The notes under the pieces are model-generated. The model had not been told where the DNA came from, ran no database searches, and saw only the letters and a program-made list of their open reading frames with translations. From positions 1-64,000 of the forward strand of contig DATALQ010000036.1 in NCBI GenBank assembly GCA_036260935.1: a DNA stretch of 64,000 nucleotides, in the 5' to 3' direction. Of the stretch, positions 50,533 through 58,801 are shown one piece after another. The translations under genes were made by a program, and so were the position numbers. The stretch's first letter is position 1. Each line of letters begins with the position of its first letter. Origin of the DNA: JAEYOM01 sp036260935 (GTDB taxonomy: Bacteria > Bacillota > Clostridia > Acetivibrionales > DTU013).

Positions 50533-51807
50533 TTACCTAATATACTCGAACTCTATATCGTATATCTTTACGGTATCACCCTCGTTGATGCCGAGCTTCT
50601 CCAGTGCGTCAATTACGCCTCTGTTTTTGAGAGACCGCTGGAAATACTGTATGGACTCATATACGTTGAAGTTGGTCGAGCCTACGACCTTTCGCACCCA
50701 GTTGCCCTCAACAATATAGACGTTCCCTTCCCTGCGGACGGTAAATGGCTCTTCTTCCTCGGCGGTATAGACAACCTCGCCGCTTTCCTCCGTCAGAGGC
50801 ACAGCCTCGGGCAGTCCGCGCAGCTGCTCTGCTATATGGTACATCAGCTCTTTGACGCCTTTATTGGTGGCTGCGGAAACCGGAAATACCTTATAGCCTT
50901 TTTCTTCTATCGCCTTTGTGAATTCCTCGAGATTATCCTGTCCCTCAGGCAGGTCGACCTTGTTTGCCGCAACTATCTGAGGTCTTTCGGCCAGCTTGGG
51001 GTTATACTGCTTCAGTTCCGAATTGATCGTATCGAAATCGGTTAGAGGATCCCTGCCGTCGACTCCTGCCACGTCGACAACATGCAGCAGCAGCCTTGTC
51101 CTCTCGACATGCCTCAGGAATTCGAAGCCCAGACCTACGCCTTCGTGAGCACCCTCGATAAGGCCCGGGATATCGGCAAGCACGAAGCTGGTGCCCCCGT
51201 CAAGGCTGACAACGCCAAGGTTGGGCTCCAGCGTGGTAAACGGGTAGTCCGCGATTTTGGGCGTCGCAGCCGAAACCATTGAAAGTATCGTGGATTTACC
51301 CGCATTGGGGAATCCGACCAGACCTACGTCCGCTATCGTCTTCAATTCAAGCTCGACATGGTATTCCTCGCCGGGATCTCCTGCTCGTGCGAAGCTTGGA
51401 ACCTGCCTTGTGGAAGTGGCAAAATGCTGGTTACCGGCGCCGCCCTTTCCACCTTTGGCAATAACTACAGTTTGCCCGGGCTTAGTCATATCCGAGAGTA
51501 TCCGCCCCGTCTCTTCGTCTTTTACAAGCGTTCCCGGCGGAACCTTTATCACAAGGTCGCTTCCGCCTTTCCCGGAACAGTTCGACGGTCCGCCCGGTTC
51601 GCCGCTGTCTGCAAAGTATTTCTTTTTGTATTTAAAGTCGATCAGCGTCCTGAGACCCTCGTCGACCATAAGTACGACGTCTCCGCCCTTTCCGCCGTCA
51701 CCGCCGTCCGGTCCGCCGGCTGCGATATACTTCTCCCTGTGGAAGGAGACCTTTCCGTTGCCGCCGTCCCCGGCTTTTATATGTATTTTGGCCCGGTCTA
51801 TGAACAT
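50533..51807 (-). CDS. obgE: GTPase ObgE/CgtA
   Basis: 424-residue essential ribosome-assembly GTPase. Glycine-rich Obg fold (about 1-157: AAGGPDGGDGGKGGDVVLMVDEG), G domain with GFPNAGKST and DIPGLIEGAHEGVGLG, NKVD, and a C-terminal OCT domain (about 345-424: FTVRREGNVYIVEGNWVRKVVGSTNFNVYESIQYFQRSL). Acts in 50S assembly and stringent-response coupling. Preceded by a structured leader (51831-51887) and a terminator after rpmA. Confidence 0.96.
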   Translation of the reverse strand: MFIDRAKIHIKAGDGGNGKVSFHREKYIAAGGPDGGDGGKGGDVVLMVDEGLRTLIDFKYKKKYFADSGEPGGPSNCSGKGGSDLVIKVPPGTLVKDEETGRILSDMTKPGQTVVIAKGGKGGAGNQHFATSTRQVPSFARAGDPGEEYHVELELKTIADVGLVGFPNAGKSTILSMVSAATPKIADYPFTTLEPNLGVVSLDGGTSFVLADIPGLIEGAHEGVGLGFEFLRHVERTRLLLHVVDVAGVDGRDPLTDFDTINSELKQYNPKLAERPQIVAANKVDLPEGQDNLEEFTKAIEEKGYKVFPVSAATNKGVKELMYHIAEQLRGLPEAVPLTEESGEVVYTAEEEEPFTVRREGNVYIVEGNWVRKVVGSTNFNVYESIQYFQRSLKNRGVIDALEKLGINEGDTVKIYDIEFEYIR

Positions 51808-51830
51808 AACCCATTTCCTTTCAGAGGATC

Positions 51831-51887
51831 AAAATCTCGGGGGCGTCGAGCCCCACTCGATTTTGGCCTGATTCCGTTTTACGGAAT
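51831..51887 (-). promoter_or_regulatory. Structured leader upstream of obgE
   Basis: Two foldbacks: AAAATC/GATTTT outer with GGGGC/GCCCC inner arms (51831-51864), and ATTCCGT/ACGGAAT with a 3-nt loop (51871-51887). Together with the rpmA terminator this could set a separate expression level for obgE. No known motif assigned. Confidence 0.45.
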
Positions 51888-51894
51888 GGCCGGT

Positions 51895-51919
51895 AAAAAA
51901 ATCCCGGCTATTCGCCGGG
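51895..51919 (-). terminator. Rho-independent terminator/attenuator between rpmA and obgE
   Basis: Perfect 6-bp stem CCCGGC/GCCGGG with a 5-nt loop, followed on the minus strand by seven T, 13 bp past the rpmA stop. It would reduce read-through into obgE. Confidence 0.82.
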
Positions 51920-51932
51920 ACTTATTTTTTAC

Positions 51933-52214
51933 TTATTGGTTTGCTACTATACTGACCTGCTTTTTATCCCTGCCCAGTCTCTCGAACTTGACCTTGCCTT
52001 CAGCCAGGGCAAAAAGGGTGTCATCCTTACCGATTCCTACGTTTTCGCCAGGATGGATCTTTGTGCCTCTCTGTCTTACCAGGATATTGCCAGCCAGTAC
52101 GAACTGCCCGTCAGCCCTCTTTACACCAAGTCTCTGAGCCGCACTGTCACGGCCGTTTCTTGAGCTGCCGACTCCCTTTTTATGAGCGAACAGTTGGAGA
52201 TTTATTTTGATCAT
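51933..52214 (-). CDS. rpmA: 50S ribosomal protein L27
   Basis: 93 residues; family text HKKGVGSSRNGRDSAAQRLGVKRADGQFVLAGNILVRQRGTKIHPGENVGIGKDDTLFAL. The N-terminal MIKINLQLFA precedes HKKG and is the Firmicute-type extension removed by the Prp protease (cut after Ala10). Prp is encoded 4 bp upstream. Confidence 0.97.
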   Translation of the reverse strand: MIKINLQLFAHKKGVGSSRNGRDSAAQRLGVKRADGQFVLAGNILVRQRGTKIHPGENVGIGKDDTLFALAEGKVKFERLGRDKKQVSIVANQ

Positions 52215-52218
52215 CGGA

Positions 52219-52551
52219 TTATACCTCCTTTTCCACTACTGATACATATTTACCGTATGAAAGTTCTATCTGCTTGAAACCTATCGCGGTCGTCTCCAAG
52301 ATGATCCCGACAGTTGTTTTCTGCATGTCGGTCATCTCCTGCGGCAAAGTTATCGTCAAATGTCCGTCGCTTTCTCTGTAGCATTGCTTAATGCCTGCCA
52401 GATCTTCGAGCGCGCCGGCCGCGGTATATGCCGTTACCGACACTGCCGAACAAATGATATCCAGCCCTTCATCCGCATAATCTGCGTGACCGTTGATGTC
52501 GAAAGCCGTGATAGAACCCTTCGTGTTCCTCGTTATTACTACCTTGATCAT
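52219..52551 (-). CDS. prp: Ribosomal-processing cysteine protease Prp
   Basis: 110 residues, YsxB/DUF464 family. Catalytic His22 (INGHADY) and Cys34 (DIICSAVS) are at the family positions. Removes the L27 N-terminal extension, essential for ribosome assembly in Firmicutes with extended L27. Sits between rplU and rpmA as expected; its ATG overlaps the rplU stop by 1 bp. Confidence 0.94.
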   Translation of the reverse strand: MIKVVITRNTKGSITAFDINGHADYADEGLDIICSAVSVTAYTAAGALEDLAGIKQCYRESDGHLTITLPQEMTDMQKTTVGIILETTAIGFKQIELSYGKYVSVVEKEV

Positions 52552-52862
52552 TACGCGTTGATCTTATCGATCTGTACTTTGGTGTAGGGCTGCCTGTGAC
52601 CTGTTTTATTCCTGTAGCCCTTCTTCGCCTTATACTTGAATACGATAACTTTCTTTTCCTTACCCTGACCGAGAACTTTAGCAGAAACTGTTGCATTTGC
52701 TACTGTCGGTTTTCCGAAAGTAACGCTGCCCTCGTTCGAAATTGCAAGAACATTGTCAAAAGTAATAACAGCGCCGTCCTCGGCTTCGAGCTTTTCAACG
52801 AAAACTACATCGCCTTCCTGGACTTTGTACTGTTTACCACCGGTTTCAATTACAGCGTACAT
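52551..52862 (-). CDS. rplU: 50S ribosomal protein L21
   Basis: 103 residues: MYAVIETGGKQYKVQEGDVVFVEKLE at the N-terminus and YKAKKGYRNKTGHRQPYTKVQIDKI at the C-terminus. Expressed from a promoter that overlaps the end of rng and a leader of about 100 nt. Perfect AGGAGG ribosome site. Confidence 0.97.
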   Translation of the reverse strand: MYAVIETGGKQYKVQEGDVVFVEKLEAEDGAVITFDNVLAISNEGSVTFGKPTVANATVSAKVLGQGKEKKVIVFKYKAKKGYRNKTGHRQPYTKVQIDKINA

Positions 52863-52961
52863 GGTTTATACCTCCTGCTCACAGACTCGCCGGACTTAAG
52901 GCAGCGCCTAACATTTCAGTGAAGTGTTTTGTCGCATTTAGGGCCTTGGCCGAGCGGTTAC
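52863..52961 (-). ncRNA. Candidate L21 leader RNA
   Basis: About 98 nt between the predicted rplU transcription start and the ribosome site. Contains short foldbacks such as AGGC-GCT-GCCT and a GC-rich 5' half. In Firmicutes rplU is often preceded by an autoregulatory L21 leader, so it is a good candidate, but the exact fold was not checked. Confidence 0.45.
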
Positions 52962-52967
52962 CGAAAT

Positions 52968-52996
52968 ATTCTAACACACGAGTGTTTTAATGTCAA
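52968..52996 (-). promoter_or_regulatory. rplU promoter inside the 3' end of rng
   Basis: Minus-strand perfect TTGACA (52991-52996), 17-bp spacer and TAGAAT (52968-52973). The -35 and spacer lie in the last codons and stop of rng. Confidence 0.75.
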
Positions 52997-54464
52997 CCTG
53001 ATTAATCCTTATTTCATCATATTTCAATTTATCGGAACCTTTGAACAAAATCTTTTTATTATAGGTCTCCTGAAGCCTTGAAAAATATCCATTGACGTCG
53101 CATTTCAGGACATGCTCCACAGAAGGGTGCACCTCCACCTGCAACGCATCCGAAGCCGTCTGACTCATATACCTGGTGATTTCCTTCGCAGCGTTACGTG
53201 CAATACCCTCGGGCGACAGCACTTTCCCAAAGCCGTCGCAGTACGGGCATTCAACGTTCAGGACGGTCGAAAGCTCCTGCTTGACTTTCTTCCTCGTCAT
53301 TTCGATAAGGCCGAGTCCGGTCATACCCACAACCGCGGTTTTCGTCCTATCCTTTTTGAGCGCCTGTTTGAGCGTGTCGAGCACCGCCTGCTGATGGTCG
53401 TGTTCGTGCATGTCGATAAAGTCTATGATGATTATACCGCCTATATCGCGGAGTCGTATCTGTTTGGCTATCTCCGCGGCCGCCTCGAGGTTTGTTTTGA
53501 GAACAGTATCCTCAAGGCTGCTGCCCCCGACATATTTGCCTGTATTGACGTCTATCACGGTAAGCGCTTCGGTCTTGTCCAAGACTATGTATCCTCCGCA
53601 CTTCAGCCACACCTTGCGGGACAGCGCTTTGGATATCCTGGTCTCCAACTGGTAATACTCGAAAATGTCGTAATCCTTTTCGAAATATTCGACCCTGCAT
53701 TTCAAAGCCGGAGATATCATATCGACAAGTTCCAGCACCTTGTTATACTGCTCCCTGTCGTTTATTACAAACTTGTCGATATCCTTTGTAAATATATCAC
53801 GAACCGCTCTGTGCACCAGGTTCATATCCTTATGCATGCAGCGCGGTACCGGACCGCTCCTCTCCTTTTGCTTTATGTTTTTCCAAAGCTTCACCAGGAA
53901 ATTCAGATCGCCGGTAAAGTCTTCCTCCCCCATGCCTTCGGACGCCGTCCTTACTATCAGTCCCATTCCCTTAGGCTTAAGGTTTTCCGCAATTTTTTTG
54001 AGTTTATTCCTTTCGCTCTCGTTTTCGATGCGCCGTGAAACGCCTGTGTAATCGGCGTCGGGAAGCAGGACGAGATGTCTGCCGGGCAGCGTGATATTGG
54101 TTGTGACCCTCGGGCCTTTTGAGCCTATAGGCTCCTTTATCACCTGCACCGTGAGTTCCTGGCCGGCGCTGAGCAGTTCTGCGATATTCAGGCCCTTGAC
54201 CTCCTGCTCCGTCTCCTCTTCATCATCCATATAATCTCTCTTTGCCATTATATCCCCGACATAAAGAAATGCATTTTTCTCATAGCCTATGTCGATGAAG
54301 GCGGCCTGCATCCCGGGCAGCACGCTGCTGACCTTGCCCCTGTAGATATTGCCGACCATTCTCTCCGTACCCGGCCTTTCAATGCTGATCTCGGCCAGTT
54401 CCCCGTCCTCCAGGAGCGCAACGCGGTTTTCGCACACTCCTATGTCTGCTATCAATTCCTTGCT
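52971..54464 (-). CDS. rng: Ribonuclease E/G family protein
   Basis: 497 residues from TTG 54464 (GGTGGTG upstream; the earlier Met at 54503 gives an unlikely leader). Catalytic endoribonuclease in RNA processing. S1-like region MVGNIYRGKVSSVLPGMQAAFIDIGYEKNAFLYVGDI, catalytic core with GGYIVLDKTEALTVIDVNTGKYVG and GGIIIIDFIDM, and Zn-link VECPYCDGFGKV. Upstream of rplU in the conserved block. Confidence 0.94.
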   Translation of the reverse strand, partial: SKELIADIGVCENRVALLEDGELAEISIERPGTERMVGNIYRGKVSSVLPGMQAAFIDIGYEKNAFLYVGDIMAKRDYMDDEEETEQEVKGLNIAELLSAGQELTVQVIKEPIGSKGPRVTTNITLPGRHLVLLPDADYTGVSRRIENESERNKLKKIAENLKPKGMGLIVRTASEGMGEEDFTGDLNFLVKLWKNIKQKERSGPVPRCMHKDMNLVHRAVRDIFTKDIDKFVINDREQYNKVLELVDMISPALKCRVEYFEKDYDIFEYYQLETRISKALSRKVWLKCGGYIVLDKTEALTVIDVNTGKYVGGSSLEDTVLKTNLEAAAEIAKQIRLRDIGGIIIIDFIDMHEHDHQQAVLDTLKQALKKDRTKTAVVGMTGLGLIEMTRKKVKQELSTVLNVECPYCDGFGKVLSPEGIARNAAKEITRYMSQTASDALQVEVHPSVEHVLKCDVNGYFSRLQETYNKKILFKGSDKLKYDEIRINQVDIKTLVC

Positions 54465-54572
54465 CAATTTAACACCACCAAATTTATTTAAGCCGCATAT
54501 CATAATATGGTTATTAAGATTGCAGCATATCTACAAAGTAATTTTCCTATTCCTCTTTTTTATGCGAGCTAT

Positions 54573-55319
54573 TCACTCGAGCGCGGCAGGATCCAGAGGA
54601 TCAGCCATCCTTCCGCCTATGTCCGTGTATAATGCGCTACGGTGCAGCCTGCTGGCAGCGGCATGTATGCCGGCCTGCTCCGAGAGAGCCTTGATGAACA
54701 GATCAGCTCTCAGGTTCGCAGCGTTTCCTGCCCTGAACCTGGCTTTCAGTATAAAGGCGCTCTTGAAATCCTCGTAGCCCGGGCGCACATCCCGCATGGG
54801 TTCAAGCGCTGCAGAAAGGATCAACGGCTTTATATCCGTTTCCTTGAAAGTATCCCTGCCGTCCTTGCCCTTGCTTTCCTTTACCACCGGGATCGTATCC
54901 TTCCGCATCATGGCTTCGAAGTTCTGCTCAGCTTTATCGGGCGAAAGCTCCTCCCGCACAAACAATTCCATTATGTAATCGGCCCTGGCAATCGAGGCCA
55001 TGATATTCGATTTTGCTTTTTTTACGCCGGCCGACGTTACACGGATCGCTTCAGGCAGAGCCTCGTTGAGCCGCTGCACGAATATCGCCGGTTCCACCTC
55101 TGAAACGAGCTCAAAATCGGCGTATTCCCCGCTGCTCGTCATTCCGACCGAAAGCGGCATACCGAAAACCATCTGGGGATGTGGGTTAAAGCCCTGCGAA
55201 TAGGCCATCGGCAGGCCGGACCTGCGGATAGCGCGTTCAAACACCTTCATCAGGTCCAAATGCGATATGAATTTTACCTCTTCGCCGCGCGTAAACCTTA
55301 TACGTATGCTATTCATCAC
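54573..55319 (-). CDS. TIGR03936 family radical-SAM-associated protein (DUF2344)
   Basis: 248 residues: IRIRFTRGEEVKFISHLDLMKVFERAIRRSGLPMAYSQGFNPHPQMVFGMPLSVGMTSSGEYADFEL is the DUF2344 pattern. Works with the radical-SAM partner encoded upstream, probably in tRNA or ribosome-related modification; the reaction is not established in my knowledge. Starts at GTG 55319 or ATG 55316, overlapping the upstream gene by 8-11 bp. Confidence 0.93.
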   Translation of the reverse strand: MMNSIRIRFTRGEEVKFISHLDLMKVFERAIRRSGLPMAYSQGFNPHPQMVFGMPLSVGMTSSGEYADFELVSEVEPAIFVQRLNEALPEAIRVTSAGVKKAKSNIMASIARADYIMELFVREELSPDKAEQNFEAMMRKDTIPVVKESKGKDGRDTFKETDIKPLILSAALEPMRDVRPGYEDFKSAFILKARFRAGNAANLRADLFIKALSEQAGIHAAASRLHRSALYTDIGGRMADPLDPAALE

Positions 55320-57246
55320 GCGCCTCCCCTGACTTGACGGTATCCACGGCCGTAGTGCCCGCTGCAGTTTTATCTTTTACGGCCTCACCGTCCCCGCCTC
55401 CGGTATAACCCGTACATATGCCCCTGTCGAAGGAGGCTGCTCCGCAGCCTGAGCAGGATGTCATACAGTTAGGCGTAACCTCTGCCTTTTCAGCCTTTTG
55501 GTTCTCACGCTGCAGGAATTTTTTCGAAACGCCCACATCAATGTGATCCCAGGGGAATACTTCATCGAAGCCCCTCTTCCTGTTGGCATAAAAGGCCGGA
55601 TCCAAACCGCAGTCCTCAAACGCCTGCATCCAGGCGTCAAATTTCAGATGCTCGCCCCAGCTGTCGAACTTGCAGCCAAGCTCCCAAGCGCGAAGCAGCA
55701 GCTTTCCGGTCCGCCTGTCGCCCCTGGCAAAAACGGCCTCCAGCAGGCTTAGCTGCGGTTCATGCCAACTGTAGCGCAAGTGCCTGTCTTTTATCCTGTC
55801 CTTCAGAAATCTCTGTTTGCTCCTCAGAGCCTCCATCGTGTCCTGCGGCTCCCACTGGAACGGAGTGAAAGGCTTCGGCACGAAGGACGACGTACTGATC
55901 GTTACCTCGAGGCCTTTGCCTCTATGCTCCTTCGGAATTCTGAAATATTCGTCCACTACCTTTAAGCCAAGCTCGGATATTCCTGCCACATCCTCCATCG
56001 TCTCAAAAGGCAGGCCGATCATGAAATAGAGCTTGACTCCATTCCACCCGCCCCCGAACGCCAGTCTCACCGAGTTCAGCAGGTCCTCCTCCGTAACTCC
56101 CTTGTTTATAACATTTCTGAGGCGCTGCGTACCTGCTTCGGGAGCAAAGGTAAGTCCGCTTTTCCTGACCTTCTGAGCTTTTTCCATCAAGTCGAGTGAA
56201 AATGAATCTATACGAAGCGAGGGAAGAGCCAGGTTGACCTTTTTGGGCTCCATAACCTCGATCAGCCCCGATGTCAGCTCATGAAGGCCCGAATAATCGC
56301 TCGTACTGAGCGAAGTTAACGAAATCTCTTCGTAGCCGGTGCTATCCTGCAGTTTGTTTGCAAGCTCCATCAGTTTTTCAGGCGTACGCTCGCGTACCGG
56401 CCTGTAGATAAAGCCGGCCTGGCAAAACCTGCAGCCTCTGGTGCAGCCTCGGAACAATTCGAGCATTATCCTGTCATGTACTATATTGAGATACGGGACT
56501 ATCATTTTTTCCGGGAAATATGTCCGATCCAGATCCTTTATTATCCGTTTCCTGATCTTATCAGGATACTCCGTCTTCACGGGCGTTATTTTGCCGACCG
56601 TACCGTCCTCGTTGTAGGAGACGTCGTAAAAACCGGGCACATATATCCCTTCGATATTTACTATTCTATTCAGGAAATCCTCACGCGACACATTTTCTCT
56701 TTTCCATTGCGCGTAAGCATCCATTACTTCGCTTATGAGTTCCTCTCCTTCGCCCATCATGAAGAAGTCCACAAAATCGGCCAGAGGTTCCGGATTGTAG
56801 GCACATGGTCCTCCCGCGCAAACGAAGGGCTGGCCTTCAACTCTTTCTTCGCGAAGCAGCGGGATACCCGCAAGATCCAGCATATTGAGGATATTCGTAT
56901 AGCTCATTTCATACTGCAGCGTAAAACCGACGAAGTCGAATTCACTGACAGGGTCATGCGATTCCAGCGTAAAAAGCGGGATACCGTTCTCACGCATTTT
57001 TGCCTCCATATCGGTCCATGGCGCAAAAACCCTTTCGCAGTATGTATCGTTCCGCTCGTTTAGCAGATTGTATAAAATACGCATTCCAAGATGCGACATT
57101 CCTATTTCATATGTATCCGGGAAACAGAAAGCAAAGCGTATGTCCACCGCGGACGGATCCTTTTTGACGCTGTTGAGCTCACCGCCCGTATACCTGGCAG
57201 GCTTTTCTACGCTCTGCAGTATATCGTCCCTTATTATTACAGGCAC
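55309..57246 (-). CDS. TIGR03960 family B12-binding-type radical SAM protein
   Basis: 645 residues starting at GTG 57246 with AGGAGG seven bases upstream. N-terminal B12-binding-like fold (about 1-190), radical SAM site RGCTRGCRFCQAGF near 270 (CxxxCxxC), and a long C-terminal region that ends in a Cys-rich segment (CMTSCSGCGAASF). Partner of the TIGR03936 protein; both precede rng. Leader of about 190 nt holds three 50-bp repeats. Confidence 0.93.
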   Translation of the reverse strand: MPVIIRDDILQSVEKPARYTGGELNSVKKDPSAVDIRFAFCFPDTYEIGMSHLGMRILYNLLNERNDTYCERVFAPWTDMEAKMRENGIPLFTLESHDPVSEFDFVGFTLQYEMSYTNILNMLDLAGIPLLREERVEGQPFVCAGGPCAYNPEPLADFVDFFMMGEGEELISEVMDAYAQWKRENVSREDFLNRIVNIEGIYVPGFYDVSYNEDGTVGKITPVKTEYPDKIRKRIIKDLDRTYFPEKMIVPYLNIVHDRIMLELFRGCTRGCRFCQAGFIYRPVRERTPEKLMELANKLQDSTGYEEISLTSLSTSDYSGLHELTSGLIEVMEPKKVNLALPSLRIDSFSLDLMEKAQKVRKSGLTFAPEAGTQRLRNVINKGVTEEDLLNSVRLAFGGGWNGVKLYFMIGLPFETMEDVAGISELGLKVVDEYFRIPKEHRGKGLEVTISTSSFVPKPFTPFQWEPQDTMEALRSKQRFLKDRIKDRHLRYSWHEPQLSLLEAVFARGDRRTGKLLLRAWELGCKFDSWGEHLKFDAWMQAFEDCGLDPAFYANRKRGFDEVFPWDHIDVGVSKKFLQRENQKAEKAEVTPNCMTSCSGCGAASFDRGICTGYTGGGDGEAVKDKTAAGTTAVDTVKSGEARDE

Positions 57247-57261
57247 AAGTACCTCCTATTA

Positions 57262-57411
57262 GATGTTCCAGCGGAAATCCGCGCCTCATGGGCGCTGAAC
57301 ATCCTCCTATGGATGTTCTAGCGGAAATCCGCGCCTCATGGGCGCTGAACATCCTCCTATGGATGTTCCAGCGGAAATCCGCGCCTTGAGGGCGCTGAAC
57401 ATCCTCCATTA
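57262..57411. repeat. Three 50-bp tandem repeats in the leader of the TIGR03960 gene
   Basis: Exact 50-bp period: units start at 57262, 57312 and 57362 and differ at only a few bases. Each can fold with outer arms GATGTTC/GAACATC and inner hairpins GCGG-AAAT-CCGC and GCC/GGC. On the minus strand each unit carries AGGAGG, and the copy nearest the gene flows into the AGGAGG that serves as its ribosome site. There are no spacers, so it is not a CRISPR array. Confidence 0.9.
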
Positions 57412-57443
57412 ACTCCGATGTGTAAGACATCTGCCGCCTTATT

Positions 57444-57472
57444 ATATTACATTAATATAACCAAATGTACAA
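57444..57472 (-). promoter_or_regulatory. Promoter of the TIGR03960 transcript
   Basis: Minus-strand TTGTAC (57467-57472), 17-bp spacer and TAATAT (57444-57449). Transcription would begin near 57437 and run through the three repeats. Confidence 0.5.
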
Positions 57473-57538
57473 TATTTAACAAGCACATGCGGTCTGTAAC
57501 AGCTAACCTGGTTTACGACCACAACAACCAAGGGAGTG

Positions 57539-58780
57539 TTACAAAACACCGGCTCTCTCCCGGCGCCATTTGATAAAGTACAGGCCCGTGGCGAAAAGTC
57601 TGAAGCCGCCGGTCAAGGCCATCGCTATGAAAATATTCGTCCGGTTGTACAGCCAGATGCCAATGAACGGGGCTATAAAACCGGTGATATTCGTAATTGT
57701 GTTGAATACGGAAATATAGACCGTTTTCTTTTCCTCTGGCAGGCACTCCAGAAGATTGCAGAAAATCGAAAGGTTGAAGCCTGCCATTGCAAAGCCGGAA
57801 CACAGGTTCAATATTATTATACCGGAGAAATTCAGCATCGTGGCATAGGCCAGCGGATTCAGCGAAAGACCGAGCGTGCCGAATATCAGGATGAAGCTGC
57901 TGCCTTTTTTCTCCATCCATTTGTTCCAGAAGGAATATGACAGAAACATCGTGAGACCCGCTGCAACACTGATCAGGCCCAGTTGGAATTCGTTCAGACG
58001 CGCATAGTCGGTATTGTAGATGAAAAACAAAGGCCAGGCCATCTGCCAGGATAGGTGGAATACAAACCCGCATAAGCCGAATATTAGGAATTTTCTGTTC
58101 CTGAAAATACCTTTCAGATCCTCCCTGGTTATCTTTTGCGAGGGTATGTCCGAAGGTAGCCCGTCAACCGGTTCCGGCCTTCCGTCAACCTTGGAAAAAA
58201 AGAACAGCTGCAGCAGTGTCAATACAAAGCAGAGGCCATAAAAGAGCTGGTACAGCATCAGCCTTTCTTCATCCGACTTTGGTATCACGGTCAGCAGAAG
58301 CCCCGTCAAAAGTACTGTAAACAGGCCGAAAAGAGAGCTGTATTTGCTTCTTTGCGTATAAATTCTGCTTGCGTAGGAGCCTTTGAAATTATCCGCGAAA
58401 TACGACTGCCAGGTCGTCAGATACAGAGAGCCTGGGAAATTCAACAGCCCGATCAGTGCCACGTATACGAGTACCTTTACCTGGTGCGGGATAAAAGGCA
58501 CGAATGCTATCGCAGCATAAAAGATGCTCAGTACGGCCAGCAAAATAATGATCGTCTGCTTTTTTCGGTTTATCTTCTCGATAATTATACCAAACGGGAT
58601 AAGTACGAAAATAGCCACCAACGGCGGTATGGCATTCAGGAGCGCTGTATGAAAATCATTGCCTCCCATTCTCTTTTCGAACATCTGGATAAACGGATTG
58701 TAAAGGTTTATGACCATAGTATAAACGATGCCCTCGAGTATGAGGAACATCGCGGTATCTCTGTTTCTGAAAAGCTTCAT
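57539..58780 (-). CDS. MFS transporter
   Basis: 413 residues with about 12 membrane helices. N-terminal MVINLYNPFIQMFEKRMGGNDFHTALLNAIPPLVAIFVLIPFG and mid-protein LICFV-type helices; the cytoplasmic loop about 200-225 is charged (DGRPEPVDGLPSDIPSQKITREDLKGIF). Resembles MFS transporters of small metabolites found in Clostridia; substrate unknown. Follows the nucleoid protein gene by 21 bp. Confidence 0.88.
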   Translation of the reverse strand: MKLFRNRDTAMFLILEGIVYTMVINLYNPFIQMFEKRMGGNDFHTALLNAIPPLVAIFVLIPFGIIIEKINRKKQTIIILLAVLSIFYAAIAFVPFIPHQVKVLVYVALIGLLNFPGSLYLTTWQSYFADNFKGSYASRIYTQRSKYSSLFGLFTVLLTGLLLTVIPKSDEERLMLYQLFYGLCFVLTLLQLFFFSKVDGRPEPVDGLPSDIPSQKITREDLKGIFRNRKFLIFGLCGFVFHLSWQMAWPLFFIYNTDYARLNEFQLGLISVAAGLTMFLSYSFWNKWMEKKGSSFILIFGTLGLSLNPLAYATMLNFSGIIILNLCSGFAMAGFNLSIFCNLLECLPEEKKTVYISVFNTITNITGFIAPFIGIWLYNRTNIFIAMALTGGFRLFATGLYFIKWRRERAGVL

Positions 58781-58801
58781 CTGTTAATGCGCCCCGTTTT
58801 T

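Noticed and set aside
52935..52965. tRNA-like stretch in the rplU leader
   Set aside because: It has a GCC-rich and GGTTACCG-like text but no cloverleaf or T-loop consensus.
57262..57411. CRISPR array
   Set aside because: The units are contiguous with no spacers, only three copies, and no cas gene nearby.
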